Below the pieces are notes generated by a model that saw nothing but the letters and a program-made list of their open reading frames with translations, had not been told where the DNA came from and searched no databases. Of a stretch of 64,000 nt of DNA, positions 35,891 to 48,773 are shown in pieces. The DNA is from Stratiolaelaps scimitus (Eukaryota; Arthropoda; Arachnida; Mesostigmata; Laelapidae): NCBI GenBank assembly GCA_019614645.1, contig JABWDB010000030.1, forward strand, positions 1,736,001 to 1,800,000, read 5' to 3'. The position numbers and the translations under genes were made by a program. Each line of letters starts with the position of its first letter. Position 1 is the first letter of the stretch.

Positions 35891-37548
35891 TAATTGTTTG
35901 TGAAATTTCTACAGAGACACAGATTAACACAGCGAAACGTTTCCGGTGATTTTCGGTAATCTAGAAATGCTACGAGACTTTAAAGGCATACTAAGGCCTG
36001 TCGTATTTGCCTTATAGCTACTGCAATACATTGTATATTATTAATAAATGCTACTTTTAAAAAATGACTGAAATTTTCTCAGCTTTTCTAGGCGCACTCG
36101 GCGCCCTGTGGAATTTTAAATTTTAATTACGAATTTGGATTACGGTCCACAGTTATCGCTCTACGTGGGAACTGCTGTACCCGGCTGTGCATGTTGAACC
36201 AGTTGGCAAAGGTGCAGGTCGCAGAGTCTTAAGCAGATTCATAGAGTGACAGCTGTGTGCAGTATATGTACAGTTACAATCTGTGCACTTTTTCAGAACT
36301 ACAAACTTGTCTGTAAGGACTTAAAAAATGTACCTTAAGAGAATTGAACTGCTGCAGTGAGGGTAACCAGATCCACACCATGAAACAAAAGCCAGTGAGT
36401 GTCCCAATTATCTGCATTGAAGAGTTACAGCACCGTAAAATTTGAATTTTTGTCTTATTTCCCAAAAAAGAGCTGTCGTATGAAACAGTAGTGTAACTTA
36501 TAGCAATGCTTTTATAGAGGTAATCAATCATGCTTTTATAGAGGTGTCATCTATGTAGATGTAATTAGGTTTGTAGAGAAATTGATAGCTAACGATATGT
36601 CTTATTAGGTAACCTTCTTGTAGATTCTTTTTATTACGTCATAAGCATTCATCGAGACATCTGTATTTTTGTCTCAAGAGCTCCCTTCTTGTAGCTTTAC
36701 ACAGTGCTCGCAAGTATGAGATCTATGATCATCGCTCAGGATCAACGTGTCGGGCAGTCATTTTATTGCATTCTGCAGATGATAACGCTATGCGATGACT
36801 CGAACCAATTCAACAGCTATTTACGTGACAGGAACTATTTAAACAAAATCGTCAATCAGACATAAAGAAGAAAAACGAATCTTCCAAACCAACTTAAGCA
36901 TTTGATTATCACAGTCATGCTTCAGATCGAAAACTGCATCGGACAAAAGCTCAATCTTGTTCCAAAATTGTGCTGGTCATTAAACATTTTCGATTAATAC
37001 AGCTCTTCTTTATAGAGGGGGATTCACTCACTTTCGTTGACCTAGGGAGCCTAAATGAAATCCACTTGTATCTGTCATATATGCCTTTTTTTACTTTTCC
37101 CAAAAGTTTACACATTCAGACAACGCCACCTACTTTTAGTATATGCACAGAACTCTTTATTTATTTTGAATTCTTGCGAAAAATAGACGGATTGGCTCTC
37201 GAAATGATGTTTCCGTAATTCAATTAAGGCTAACTAATACTAGTAATAATATCGTTTCGAGTTGAAAAGTTGAACACGTTTTTAAAAGTTTTTCTATGCA
37301 AGGATCATCGTGCGTCTAACTGACCATCCACGCAAGGGCAGAGACAAATCTATAGAATAGAATGAAAGCAACGACTCCGTTACCACCCGGAGCAGGAGCA
37401 GTCGTATCAAAACACCCGTCCAGCATTTCTGAATCGTGGTAAGAGAGAGAGACAGCTAGACAGACCGATAAATGGACGGACGGACGAATGGTGGAAGAAG
37501 AATAAATGGTGAGCGGTTGTTGTTACCGCCGCCGCCGTAACCGTCTTA
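35891..37548. other. intergenic stretch upstream of the XK-related gene
   Basis: No gene seen. A 16-base direct repeat ATGCTTTTATAGAGGT occurs twice about 25 bases apart near 36.51-36.55 kb. The open frames at 36274-36531 (-) and 36970-37218 (+) have no family match. Confidence 0.4.
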
Positions 37549-37558
37549 CGCATGCGCA
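37549..37558. promoter_or_regulatory. NRF-1/EWG-type motif upstream of the XK-related gene
   Basis: CGCATGCGCA is near the palindromic NRF-1 core (YGCGCAYGCGCR) with one off-consensus base. It sits about 320 bases before the ATG, next to a CCG-triplet, GC-rich patch (37520-37545). Such sites are common in TATA-less animal promoters. Site seen directly, role inferred. Confidence 0.45.
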
Positions 37559-37875
37559 GTAGACGGGTATCGGACCCGCCTGGTGTTGGCCGTAGTGGAG
37601 CGACTGTTGACTATATTGACTATGCTTGATTCTGCCTTGCCAATTCCGAACGCACTCTCATACAGCTAAAGGCACACAAAGAAACACGCACAGACAGTGT
37701 ATCCTGCGAGTTGACACTGTGACACATGTTGTTGTAACTCGTGAATATATAGCCCGTATGAAAAACAATAAGTTGCACCTTTGATATAACAAGTATAGGC
37801 TATGACGGTTAATAGTACCATAATCACAAGCGATAATAATACGTCAAGTGCATTGTGTTTCACCAACGAAAATCA

Positions 37876-39279
37876 ATGACGTCCAATAATAGTAACAGTG
37901 GTGCTAACAGTCGAAATAAGGAAGAGGAGCGTCAACCTGCTCTGACGATGGAAAACAACAAGAGGACAACAGTGAGAACAACAGATGGCGAATCAAATGC
38001 TGTCCCGGTTGAGAATGAGAATTGGCAGCATGAAGTACCGCAAGGTCCAAACTGTGGCTGCATTTTTCCATTTCTACTGATTGAAGGCATCGTCCACCTG
38101 TCAATCTATATCTACAAATTGGTCGATGATTCACGCGCCGTCCTCGAGTACTGGGAAAAACGACAAAGATACGGACTAGTGATCAGTGCATTTTGCCTTG
38201 TAGCACCCACGCTCATATACGCTATCTACGAGATGCTCCGTACGGTGCTATCCGAACAGAGCGGCCTACGCAATGTGCTCACCAAATTGGTAAAGGGTAT
38301 TCTACTAGTTCCATGGCAAATCAAGGGTCATTGTGAGATGCTCGCTTTCTCCGCTGACAAAGTTTGCCAATACCGTCGACTGGAACCAAAAGAACAACAA
38401 GAACTGTCCAGAATCAAGCAAGAAACGTTCGTCTTCGAGTTCTTTGAAGACTTTTACTCCGGCTTTGTCCAGCTCCTCCTGCAACTACATTTTGTAAACA
38501 CGATGTCTACCAAGGGCAATGAAACTTTCGTCATCTACTCAGAGATTATAGGTTCAACGTTAGCAGTGTTATCGCTCATCAAGGCCTTACAGCGTCGCGA
38601 TGACGGCTGTCTTACTAAAACGCTATCATTTATTGGATGGGTGACCTACTGTGCATCTCGCGCGATATCGTTTGCGCTTCTCTCGTCAGTGTTTGGTGGT
38701 GGCGTTGTTATTGGAGTGATTCTATTACGTGCGGGAGTGGCAACGGCGTTCGTCTTTCACATCATAAAGAACGTTCACCGTGAGGAGAGACAGCGGGCTG
38801 CACGTGATGGACGTCTACCCAATTTACCTGCTAAAACAAACAATGGCGTTCTTGGTGTTCTCGCGTTCTTCTTGTTTGGCCTACCATCAATAATGTACTG
38901 GCCAATGATGTTCGCGTTTAAAAGGAGGCTGTTTGTGTTTTGTTTTCTTGCGGCGGGGGCCGTGGAGAACCTGCTCTGCACTGGGGCGTGGGCCATTTGG
39001 AAGGATCCCAATCTCGACCATGGGCTTAGCACCAAATTTGCATTTGCGGTACTCATACTTACCGCCTTGGGGGTGCTGTTTCTTGTTCTATACATGCTAC
39101 TCAAGCCGGAACTCTCGGACAAGGTGGTGCTTTCGCACATCCTTGAAACGAATTCAAATAAGTATGGTATATTTTTTGACTTCTGTAAGGCCGTCCACGT
39201 ATTGCCTGAAGTCAAAGATATCGACCATCGAAGGGAGCAGCTACAAAGGCTGCGCCCCGAGCTCGTCTCGCGGCAATAA
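37876..39279 (+). CDS. XK-related (XKR family) multi-pass membrane protein, intronless
   Basis: A single open frame of 467 residues. The first ATG is at 37876; the longer frame upstream would need a GTG start and is not used. Residues 1-55 are polar and probably cytosolic. Hydrophobic segments lie at about 62-83, 99-121, 196-214, 217-236, 251-298, 322-346, 350-376 and 387-410. The family-typical block is EFFEDFYSGFVQLLLQLHF (188-206), equivalent to 'E..ES.PQL.LQLY' of XKR proteins; KAVHVLP and charged residues end the protein. Vertebrate XKR4/8/9 and worm CED-8 are phospholipid scramblases activated by caspase cleavage; others couple to VPS13-type lipid transfer proteins. I see no DxxD caspase site, so apoptotic activation is not supported by sequence. 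No introns are needed, and the coding sequence is intact. Confidence 0.85.
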   Translation: MTSNNSNSGANSRNKEEERQPALTMENNKRTTVRTTDGESNAVPVENENWQHEVPQGPNCGCIFPFLLIEGIVHLSIYIYKLVDDSRAVLEYWEKRQRYGLVISAFCLVAPTLIYAIYEMLRTVLSEQSGLRNVLTKLVKGILLVPWQIKGHCEMLAFSADKVCQYRRLEPKEQQELSRIKQETFVFEFFEDFYSGFVQLLLQLHFVNTMSTKGNETFVIYSEIIGSTLAVLSLIKALQRRDDGCLTKTLSFIGWVTYCASRAISFALLSSVFGGGVVIGVILLRAGVATAFVFHIIKNVHREERQRAARDGRLPNLPAKTNNGVLGVLAFFLFGLPSIMYWPMMFAFKRRLFVFCFLAAGAVENLLCTGAWAIWKDPNLDHGLSTKFAFAVLILTALGVLFLVLYMLLKPELSDKVVLSHILETNSNKYGIFFDFCKAVHVLPEVKDIDHRREQLQRLRPELVSRQ

Positions 39280-39745
39280 TACGTATCTAAATGTAGAATC
39301 TGCATCCTTCATTATTTTCATCATTCGTATGATCGACTGAATTAAAAAGCAATACACTTTTACTACTATACATGACGGCCAAATCTTCAGCTACAAACTA
39401 AAGCAACATAACTAATATCCTAGTACCGACGCCTGTACAGAGGATGTGTTCATTGCGACAGTTTATAGAAGAGTCTTAAACTGAAGATCATGTAGTGATA
39501 CTGAATGAACTATTTATTTGTTGTATGAATGTTCAGGTAGACAGGGCATTAATGCTCCTGTAAAGCCGTCAGGGCGCGTTATGTATTTTATCCTATATTG
39601 TGTCTTTGGTGTACATTTCGCCAAACTTGATACTGCTGTGTTTTTAATATTATGCTTTTATGTGCATGTGTGTATGACAGAATGAAAAGAATATATGTTT
39701 CGATGATATCTGTTTCTTGTGTATGACTCTGTTATCTGAATGTGC

Positions 39746-39787
39746 GCAGATCGGCTGCTAACCCGATCTGCAATACATGCGAATAAA
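39746..39787 (+). terminator. 3' UTR hairpin and poly(A) signal of the XK-related gene
   Basis: A perfect 9-bp stem GCAGATCGG / CCGATCTGC with an 8-nt loop (39746-39771) lies 10 bases before AATAAA (39782-39787). A GU-rich TGTTCGTGTT follows about 20 bases after the AATAAA, as expected for cleavage/polyadenylation. The implied 3' UTR is about 530 nt. Confidence 0.65.
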
Positions 39788-39949
39788 ATAGATTATTATG
39801 TGAAAAATGTTCGTGTTCCTATTGCTTGTTTGTACTTCAGTAGTACGATTTAGTCTCTTCAAATCATGGTTAATTTTTGGAGCTTCATCTAGGCGACGCT
39901 TAATGTCATTTTAGCTCTCGGATTAATGTTAGGTAATTTGATTACCCAC

Positions 39950-40086
39950 AGAAATTTTTCCGGGGTGACTCACAGCCAACATTTAACGTTTTCTGTACTA
40001 CTTTTGGCATTATTCAAACATACAGTAATTAGGAATTATTTCTAGGGATTATGGGGGGGGGATTAGCTGGGACCGGGGCTGAGGCC
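39950..40086 (+). repeat. dispersed repeat, longest copy
   Basis: The left part (39953-40010; GTGACTCACAGCCAACATTT) matches 63445-63505, and the right part (40009-40086; CAGTAATTAGGAATTATTTC) matches 29453-29536. It therefore seems to be the most complete of three copies of one unidentified repeat family. Confidence 0.7.
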
Positions 40087-43000
40087 GACATTGTCCCGAG
40101 GAAGGCGATCGTATTGCCTCTCTGTCTCTGCACACCGAGGGACAGGCGTTGCAGAAGGAAAGGCATTGCTTCCCAAGACGGACCTAGGAATGAGCTACTC
40201 AAAGAATTTGTTTCTTATCGGCATCACGCTGTTTGTTTACGGTGTTGAACCTGGTCCACCTGAGTGAACTGGATGACAGACAATCCCGTAGCCTCTATCA
40301 ACAGGCAAAGTAAAATAATTACACATTGAAAGAGAAGATAAGGATAATACTTCAGGTTATAGCAAAATATCACTTGTATCCAGTTATTAATTATATGATT
40401 CTAAACACGGCTATATGTGCATGGTGTGTGATGGTAGAATCAAGTATACGACGGTCTACGTCGATTTATGCTCTATTGACTAAGCTCTCATAGCCGCCTT
40501 GTGCTGCGGTGGCGTCGCAGATTGCTTCGTTTTTATGAGCCATTGCTCAGTGTACGCCTCACTCAGAGCGATGACCAAACCCTGTTAGCGAGAAGCAATT
40601 TACTTGCTTACGGGCTTGAGTTCCGGCTAGCTGTATAGCAGTAGTTAAAAGTTGTCCTTAATAGGGCACCCCACTGCTAAGCCAAGATGACTTTGCTATG
40701 TATTGCTACAGCATATGTCTTAAGTCTAGCGTTTAGTGAGGACGAACTTTGGGAAGGAACGTTAGAAGCTAGGGGTGAATCATACAAATCGGTGGATGCG
40801 TTCAAAGTGATGGTAAAATAGATAGATAGATAGATGGATTAATAAAGAGACTTTCATAGAAACGGGTGGACTAGTCATGATTTTTGACTGTATGTGTTAA
40901 CTTACTCCTTGTGGTAACGCACTTCTCTGTTGGTCTTGATCTTAAACTTGCAATGCTTGTATAATCCTATACACAATTACGAGGATTCACGCGCACTAAT
41001 TTTGGAAAGAGCACCACTCATCATATTTGGATAGGGAAATAATAATAATAATAGACAACAAGTGGTTGGATGTGTTCCGGATATAGCGACGCTGCCATAG
41101 AAAGGATTTAAAGTTTACCAGTTGTCAATATTTTAACATACGGGCCAAAAAGTGTGTTAATGTTAGTATCTTCATTTCGAGATAGCGATCGGCACGATTC
41201 TAAGAAGATATATATTATCATTGGCCGAGTCAGTGAGTGTTCGGGTTACGTGGTCGATATAACACACCATCCCGACACGGTCGAGTATAAGCATTTAGAC
41301 AATTGGATTTAGATAAATATATATTCTATTAAGAATATATAGAGGAGGTGTTTTTGGATGTATTTCACGTTCAGCGGGTACAAATGCCGCCCACTTTTAT
41401 AATTGAACAAATTAAAGATGATTGGGTATTAATATCGGAAGATACATACGTACATTTATATATGTATCTGTAGTGAGCCAATAAAGTACTGGAATGAGTA
41501 TAGTGATATATTGTAATTATGTATATATCAGGTGGTTGAGCAAGTACAACACGGGGCCGACTAAACCAGCTAAGCTTCAGTAGAACCACAACGACCTGTC
41601 TGTGAGTGTGGTGGTGGTGTCATAACAAACTTGTTTTTTTTTTAAATACAATTATTGTACAAATAACACTATCTGAATTTAGGCATTATATAGTTCGCAT
41701 AATTATTCACGAAAATACTTCGTTTAGCCTTTCTGTTCTGTTCGAGCCGTTCACCTGTCAAGCCAACGTTATCATCCATCCCTTACGAAGGGAGCTTTTT
41801 CCAAACTTTGCAAACGAATGTGTTTGTTGATTCGATGTCACTCATCAGATCGGAGTTGGCTGTGACACATATCACGGGCTGCTTTAGGGTGTGATTCTAA
41901 TGTTGGCTGCAGAGATACGATTTCCTTCCGCACCGCATCATAAGTATATTTGCTCCGTACACACACTCGCCGTCATCAAGCTGAATTCCCTATGCAAGTA
42001 GGCCAAACGACAGAACAGTATAGAAATTTGGCAATAACAGCACTCTTGTGAAGATTAATAAAAAATACGGGATTTTTTTATTTTGAAACCTCAAAAAACA
42101 ATCAAGCAATGCATTGATTCCGAACTGACCCTTTTTTTAGATTACATCGAATTCGAATTCAATCAATTCCGGAATGACTATAACACTTAAATCACTGACA
42201 GAACTGGCCATATGAATGGAAACACCATCTAAAATGTAATGACTAAATTGTCTGTTAAAGCATAAAGACCATGCATTGATATTAATTTAGATATATATCA
42301 TTATGTGTTTAGTATCAAAGCAACAACTAATTCCATCCGCGGCTTTAATTGAAAGTGTGAAATCACAATGAAGTAGATCTAATACTTCGTGCTGTTAATA
42401 TTTTGGTCTTGTATTCTTGCTCTGCAATTGCCCTCCGTAAGAAGGAGTCCTCCAATCATTTCTCAAAGGCCCTATACCTTATGCCCATCTGGAGCTTACT
42501 GAAGTGTGACTATCTAAATACATCCCTCAACCGCTACAGGCGCATATTCACCTTGCAGACCTGTGTTCGTTTTGTCGCTATCTATCGTCCGAGCTTGCTT
42601 CCCATATTGGGGCCACGATCAGAAACATCTCCGGTCATAGTCGCGGGTTAGATAATCGTCTTCGAACATCATCCTGCCTCTACACAATGGTTCACCGTAC
42701 AATAACGGGTAATAAAACGACGACGTAATCGACGATCACTGGTCAATAATTCAACCACAGGAGACGGCACAAAGAATATTTAAAATCTTTAATGCTAGTG
42801 TTATTTTTATACAGCACTTTCTTGATTTAAATTCAATTTGTGACTTTGTCATTTTAGACAAAATACCGACGAGATTACTTGTGATGAATTAAACTTGGTA
42901 CATTTTTGAATATGAGTCCATCGCTCATTCAGACGGATATTTCCATAATCATCCTGCCGCACACCTGACGACCGAACCGCAGAGCGCATACCTTCTTCTA

Positions 43001-44284
43001 AAAGAATCCCCAATCAAAGGCGAATCTGGATTCAGTGGAGCGCATTTTCGAAACAGCAGAGGTCCCACCTAATTTTTCAGACGTTATCATCCATGCGCGT
43101 TTCACTTCGCATATCTGTATTTGAATGAAAAATACTACAAGGAGTTCAGCCCTTCATTGCGTTTGAAGATGCAGCTGCCACAGCAAAGCGGGTCCGTCTT
43201 ATCAGAGGATATACCGTAGTTGATTCCATGTGATTCCATTCTTTTCACGAGCCACACACTAGAGGGCGTTGCCTTCAAATCGATGTAAAGAGAACTCAAA
43301 GTAAACGAAAACAAATAGTGAAAATAAATGGATATAGGAAAGACGTCAGCGGCAGATCGAGTCCGACTCCAGAGGTATTCCTGCTCTTCGAAGTAATGAA
43401 TATAGTATTCTAATACTCCATATATTAATTCTTGTGTAACCACTACCTTAACATCAATCCACTAAGGAAAACTTGTCAAGACTGAATATCGTCAAATGGG
43501 CAAGCTGAACACATTTTTGACTGTGCGCATCTTAGTGCTATTTTGACCAATTTTTCGATCATAGAGCGAGCTTCGCATCTTGTCAACGCCGTCCTGGTAG
43601 CTTAAGAGGTCGTCAGTATTTCAACTTTTTTTTTGGCAAAATATCCAAAGCTAGTCTATTTGAAGACGTAGCAATTGAACTCAGGTCGTTTAGCCCTCTG
43701 TATCAAATTTCATGTAATCGTTCTTCGAATATTTTTTTTGAGCAAAGTCGATATCCGTCGGTCCTTCTGTTTGTCTGCTGTGCATAGTAAACTTGCGTCA
43801 ATGCCCCCCATCTTAGATAGGATACTTCGAACAGCTAAATGAACTCACTGGCTGATTGACATAGAATACAAAATATGATCCCGGGACGAGAAAAATTGCC
43901 TCGATCTCATCAATAGTGTAGCTATGAATTTTTTTTTAAAGACTGAAACATCTCACCCACAAATTCCCGCAATGCGAAATAGTGCTTGCGGCTCCAGGTC
44001 CGTGGTTATCGGCCAGATCGATCGGAAGTCTGGAAATCTCAACTTGAATTTTCTTATTATCTATTTAAATGAGTCTTATGATTGGAACGGCAATATTTAC
44101 ATCATCCTCGTTCTCATAAAAATAATAGTACAAATGGGCAACGGCCGTACAGATATGTGTACGCTCCATGCTTTGACAGCAATTATAAACACACAAAAGT
44201 TGCGATTCATAGCATACATCATCGAAGATAGCAGAATTAATTACAAGTGTATCTCTTGACCTCTCACACAAACAGCCTTAACCG
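40087..44284. other. gene-free intergenic stretch
   Basis: No supported gene. A GATA run lies at about 40823-40838, and AT-rich imperfect palindromes near 41.32-41.34 kb. Open frames such as 43135-43443 (-) and 43924-44259 (+) resemble nothing known to me. Confidence 0.4.
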
Positions 44285-44690
44285 ATGCAAGGGTTCTAAA
44301 TTCACGAGGGAGCAAGCTCTAGACTCCAGGTAAGCGGTTTGCAAGAGCGGTTCGCAAGCTGAATACTCTTAAGATGAATGGTCTCGCGAAGGTAGTTGGC
44401 CGGCTGTTAGATCAATTGACGACAGTGGTGAACGGGAATGCAATGTCGAATTGACCCTCTCACCATCTTGAACGCCAGAGCCGTGTAAACCTTACCTATA
44501 GGCAGCATGTCAAATGTCTCAAAATTGTCAGCAACCGACTCTGTGCGACGTCTACCAAAGGTTGCTCTAAGAGGGTCATTGCGATCTCAGTTCTGCAAAT
44601 ATCGGCTTTATAGCCAACATCCCAGACAGAGGTTCCGTAACACAGGGGGGTAGGTAACAGCAGCATGGCGCAGCATCATCATAGATGTAC
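44285..44690 (-). mobile_element. inverted, decayed copy of the LINE at 45.3 kb
   Basis: Minus-strand frames read LRATFGRRRTESVADNFETF and then KVYTALAFKMVRGSIRHC. The intact plus-strand LINE has LRAVFGRSRRESVTDIYGR and STAILAFKMIKGIIPSDV at the same place. Stops and shifts abound. It lies head-to-head with the intact copy, about 630 bases away. Confidence 0.7.
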
Positions 44691-45317
44691 GAACGGGTCC
44701 CCGCGGGCTGAGCTATTATAGCTGGTCACAGCCAACGTACTTCAGAGCACCAACTGAATTGAATGTATGGCCAGGTAGAACAGAGAGCAACAAATCTAGG
44801 GATGTCAACGAGAGCGAAAGAGGAGGACATCCCTCTTAACTGGTGTTACTAGAAATATATACTGTTAGGACCACCAGTGACAGAGACTGGGGCTGCATTG
44901 CCAAGTTGCAATAATACAACTAGACCTTTAAACGGATTTCGAAGGCACTTCTAGAGCAAGCGTTAGGCAAGGGGTAATAAAACAAGTTCATTGTCCTCAT
45001 TGTTACAAATATGAGACTATTTCAAACGACCTGCTAGTCACCATTCCATAAGCAATAGTAACATAAGAAAGATGTCGCTCATATTGTATAATTAATAGTA
45101 TCTTAAAGTTAAAGTTTAATAAGCCTACCGTTTAACAAGGTCATCTGCAATTTGACCTTAAATTTTCAGCACACTACAAAAATATTTATCTATTTACATT
45201 AAGAAGTTACCAGTTAAATTGACTGAACGAGCTATAGCAACAAACATCAAGTCAACTCCTTGCTCGATTTTGAAAATTCACAATTCTTAGCCTGCTTACA
45301 TTTTGGATATATCTTAA

Positions 45318-47330
45318 CACAATTCCACGCAGCTGTGGAAGTTCATCAACTCATCCTGTGGTAGAACTAATAAGATTGCTGGGCTTCCGAGCGCGCTGGA
45401 GATCCCCACAGGTATTCTGGAGGCCCCTCAGGCCGTCGCAGATGAGCTCAATAGACATTTTGCGTCGGTACGAACGAAGACGGTATCTGGCATTCAATTG
45501 GAGGATGATATCAGCCAGGAACTTGAAACTATCTGGCCGTTTCCTAAGAGAACTTTTACTTTTCCGGTAGTCAAGGAATTTGAGGTACAGAGGATTATGG
45601 AAGTTACGAAGGCCTCGTGGCGCGTTGGCGTAACTGGTATTCCAAGTGGGTTGATAAAAGTATCTTCTATTGTCCTGGCACGCCCACTAACTCATCTCAT
45701 CAACCTATCTCTTCGTACTGGGTCTTTTCCCCGTAAGCTGAAAGATGCATGGGTTATTCCGTTGTTTAAAAATAAAGGTGATCGGAAACTAGTAGGCAAC
45801 TATCGACCTATATCGTTAGTTGATTACTTATCTAAGGTCATTGAGAAGATTGTTAGTGTGAGTTTAGATCGACATCTCTCTGCCCTGAACTTCTTCTCAC
45901 CATGCCAATTTGGTTTTCGCAAGTCCCGCTCAACCGACTTGGCCCTTGCGCATTTATGCCACGAAGTGTCTACAGCGCTGGAATCCAAGTACCTGTGCCT
46001 CGGGGTTTTCTTGGATATAGCGGCGGCGTTCAACTGTTTACGTCACTCCCTCTTCTTGCAAATGCTCGAACATCTTGGATGCAACGACATGGTGTTATGC
46101 TGGTTCAGGTCGTATCTGATGGACAGGCGGCAGGCCGTGAAAGTTGGGTCGGTGACATCGTCTTGGGAAGTCCTTAACATTGGGACTCCACAGGGGTCCA
46201 TCATGGGGCCCTTTATGTTTATCATTCTGATCAATTTTATCTTATTAAAGATAGCGAAGGTTGTTCCCTGTAAGACAATTACGTACGCAGACGACACGAC
46301 ACTCCTGTTTCGCATCAGACCATCGGCGGACCAAACAGAGTTACTGCTTGCGATAGAGAAAGTGGAGTATGTAGAAAAGATTTTTGGGAGATTTGGTCTA
46401 GTCGTCAATGCGGGGAAAACCTGCCTTACTCTGTTTTGTACACCTCAGAGAAGGAGACCGGTAGACTCAGTTTTATTTTGTGGTGAGCAGGTGTCGTTAT
46501 CGGATACGGCTAAATGCCTCGGTCTTTTGTTGCATAAGCATCTCAAATGGTCTGCCCATTTGAGAGCTATCACTCCTAAATGCTACGCTGTAATTGCTCG
46601 CATTCGACGTCTTCGAGAGCTTGGATTTCCAAAGAATTGCCTCTTGCTTGTCTACAATTCCTTGCTAATACCGACGTTGGGATATGTCATGTCCATCTGG
46701 GGCAATGGATATAAAGAGGTAGTAGATAGAGGGAGAGTAATTCAAAATGATGCACTTCGAGCAGTGTTTGGAAGGTCCCGCAGAGAGTCTGTTACCGACA
46801 TCTATGGCAGGTACAGACTCCTCACCGTGGATAAGTTAAGTCAGGTTTCCACCGCGATTCTGGCTTTCAAAATGATCAAGGGTATAATACCGTCCGATGT
46901 CGCGTTCCCCATTGTGGCCGTCGACAGAAAAACTTCTCGCCGGGCGACAGAGTTTGTACTACCTACAGCCGTCAGGGTAACTACTTGCCAGTCTCTGGCT
47001 TATCAGATGCCGTTGGTTTGGAGCTCGCTCCCGAAGGAGGTTAGGGAGCTCACATCTACCAGGAAGTTTGCCAAGGAGATAAAGAAAATATTGCAGTTAT
47101 AATGTTATATAATTGTGTGAATTAGATACCCTGAATATTATGAATTGTAAATAATTTGAGTGAATGTAAATATCTGTTGACAGAATAATCTATTATAATT
47201 GTGAAATCGTAATTGCATGAACAATTTGGTGATAATACACTCTTACTTTTACCCTATTTTTTAATCGAGAACTTAAGCATTGTAAAATTGCAGTTCCGGA
47301 AATAAACCGCAAATGTTATGTTATGTTAAC
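45318..47330 (+). mobile_element. LINE (Jockey/CR1-like) with intact RT reading frame, 5'-truncated
   Basis: The frame is open from 45318 (first in-frame ATG 45498) to the stop at 47100-47102, about 594 codons. Order: linker (LWKFINSSCGRTNKIAGLPS, NRHFASVRTKTVSG), RT blocks GDRKLVGNYRPISLVDYLSK and QFGFRKSRSTDLALAHL, then LDIAAAFNCLRHSLFLQML, GTPQGSIMGPFMFIILINF and the catalytic box TYADDTTLLF with both aspartates. A thumb/C-terminal region follows, ending PLVWSSLPKEVRELTSTRKF. The endonuclease and ORF1 are missing upstream (stop at 45315), so the copy is 5'-truncated. A 3' UTR of about 230 bases holds AATAAA (47299-47304), and three ATGTT-type units end the element near 47.33 kb. The long intact frame suggests recent insertion. 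Confidence 0.85.
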
Positions 47331-48773
47331 ATGCACCTCTTTAAAGGAAAACATTACAGCTTAAGTGATCGAGACCGGCAAAATATTTTTATTTGCGTGA
47401 AAGTGTGTAATGTCATTATGTAGCTCATTACAATATTATTAATTATTGTATGTTTGATTAAATTATGTTATACTGTATCAAGGCAAACTGGATACGATAA
47501 AATTGATAAAATATGTCCTATCAATGGCTATAGCAATAGTGATTATAAAGATGATGATCATTATATTTATTAATGAAAATAACAAAACCTGCAGATGGAC
47601 TTCAAAGAGTTGATATAACCTTGTTTAATGTGGAAAATATTCCTATAGCGAGTTCGAAGCTCATAAGCAACCTTGCCTGAAATCGATATCTATATTTGTA
47701 TGCTAAATATATATATTGCTACTGAGTGTTAAAACACCGCGAACACAATTTCCCGTAGAGCAAATCAGATCATTTCTTACAAAAATTGCTCAGCCTTTGC
47801 ATTTGGTTATACAAACAAGTATGATGGCCGATAATTTTAGCCTTATAATGGGTTATCTTGATGAATGGAACCTTTTTCTTCTCTCTCTCTCTCTATCTCT
47901 CTCTCTTGAAGCAACGCCGGAACGAAGGGGCGGTTATGGAGAGCATTCTGCTGCCGCTTGTCCCAATGGATGGACGGACTGACGGACGGACGTATGACTT
48001 GGATGGGGGTTCCGCAAGGTTCTATGGATGACTAAGTCAGACAACTGAAATATATACATTCGTATGTAGACGTTACTTATAAGCACCGTGTAAACGCACA
48101 ATAAAGGAGCACCCACTGGACTAGACAGACAAAACCTCGTATAGTCGGAGGATTGTTAGGTTCGATTGTGTGCAGGGACAATTTCGAATTACTTCGACGC
48201 CAACAATCGAAAACCTGGGAAATGGGGGGGCATAATTTCGAAAAGTAAGTAGAATGTTAATCTAAGTGAGAGGAGTATGTATTTCTGAATTTGATATTAG
48301 TCGATGTTTGTCAAACCCCACTAAACTGTTGTTGATTATCACGAGATAAACCATAAACCCCTGTGGCACTAAATCACCTGTGGTCTCATATTGACGTTTT
48401 GATAACTCAGATGTTTTTTTTCTTCTTCTATACTTCTATGACAAATCACGTCGCTACGCGATATTTATGTCGGCTGGAGAAAAGAACCTACATGAAAAAC
48501 AACAACAACCGCATATGACAAGAATGAAACTGGTTGAAATAGCAACAATTGTATCATCAACCGACTAACAACGGACAGCTAAGATACTTGACAACTTGTA
48601 AACTTCTCCGAGCTCGAAAAGTGATGAAGATTTAATCAGAAATCTGTTCACCGGTGAATAGATACATGGACTCTATAATTGGTTATCTTCGCGTTGTCAG
48701 CTGTAGCTTATGATTATTGTATCAAGACTCTACTTTTCTGTCTGCATAGCTATAGCGCCATCGACGACCGGAG
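47331..48773. other. intergenic stretch upstream of MIOS
   Basis: No gene. A (CT)n run lies at 47880-47906. The promoter and 5' UTR of MIOS should lie here; I see no TATA box at a convincing distance from the ATG at 48774. Confidence 0.45.

Noticed and set aside
37855..37875. Upstream extension of the XK-related frame
   Set aside because: It would need a GTG start; the first ATG (37876) is the eukaryotic start.
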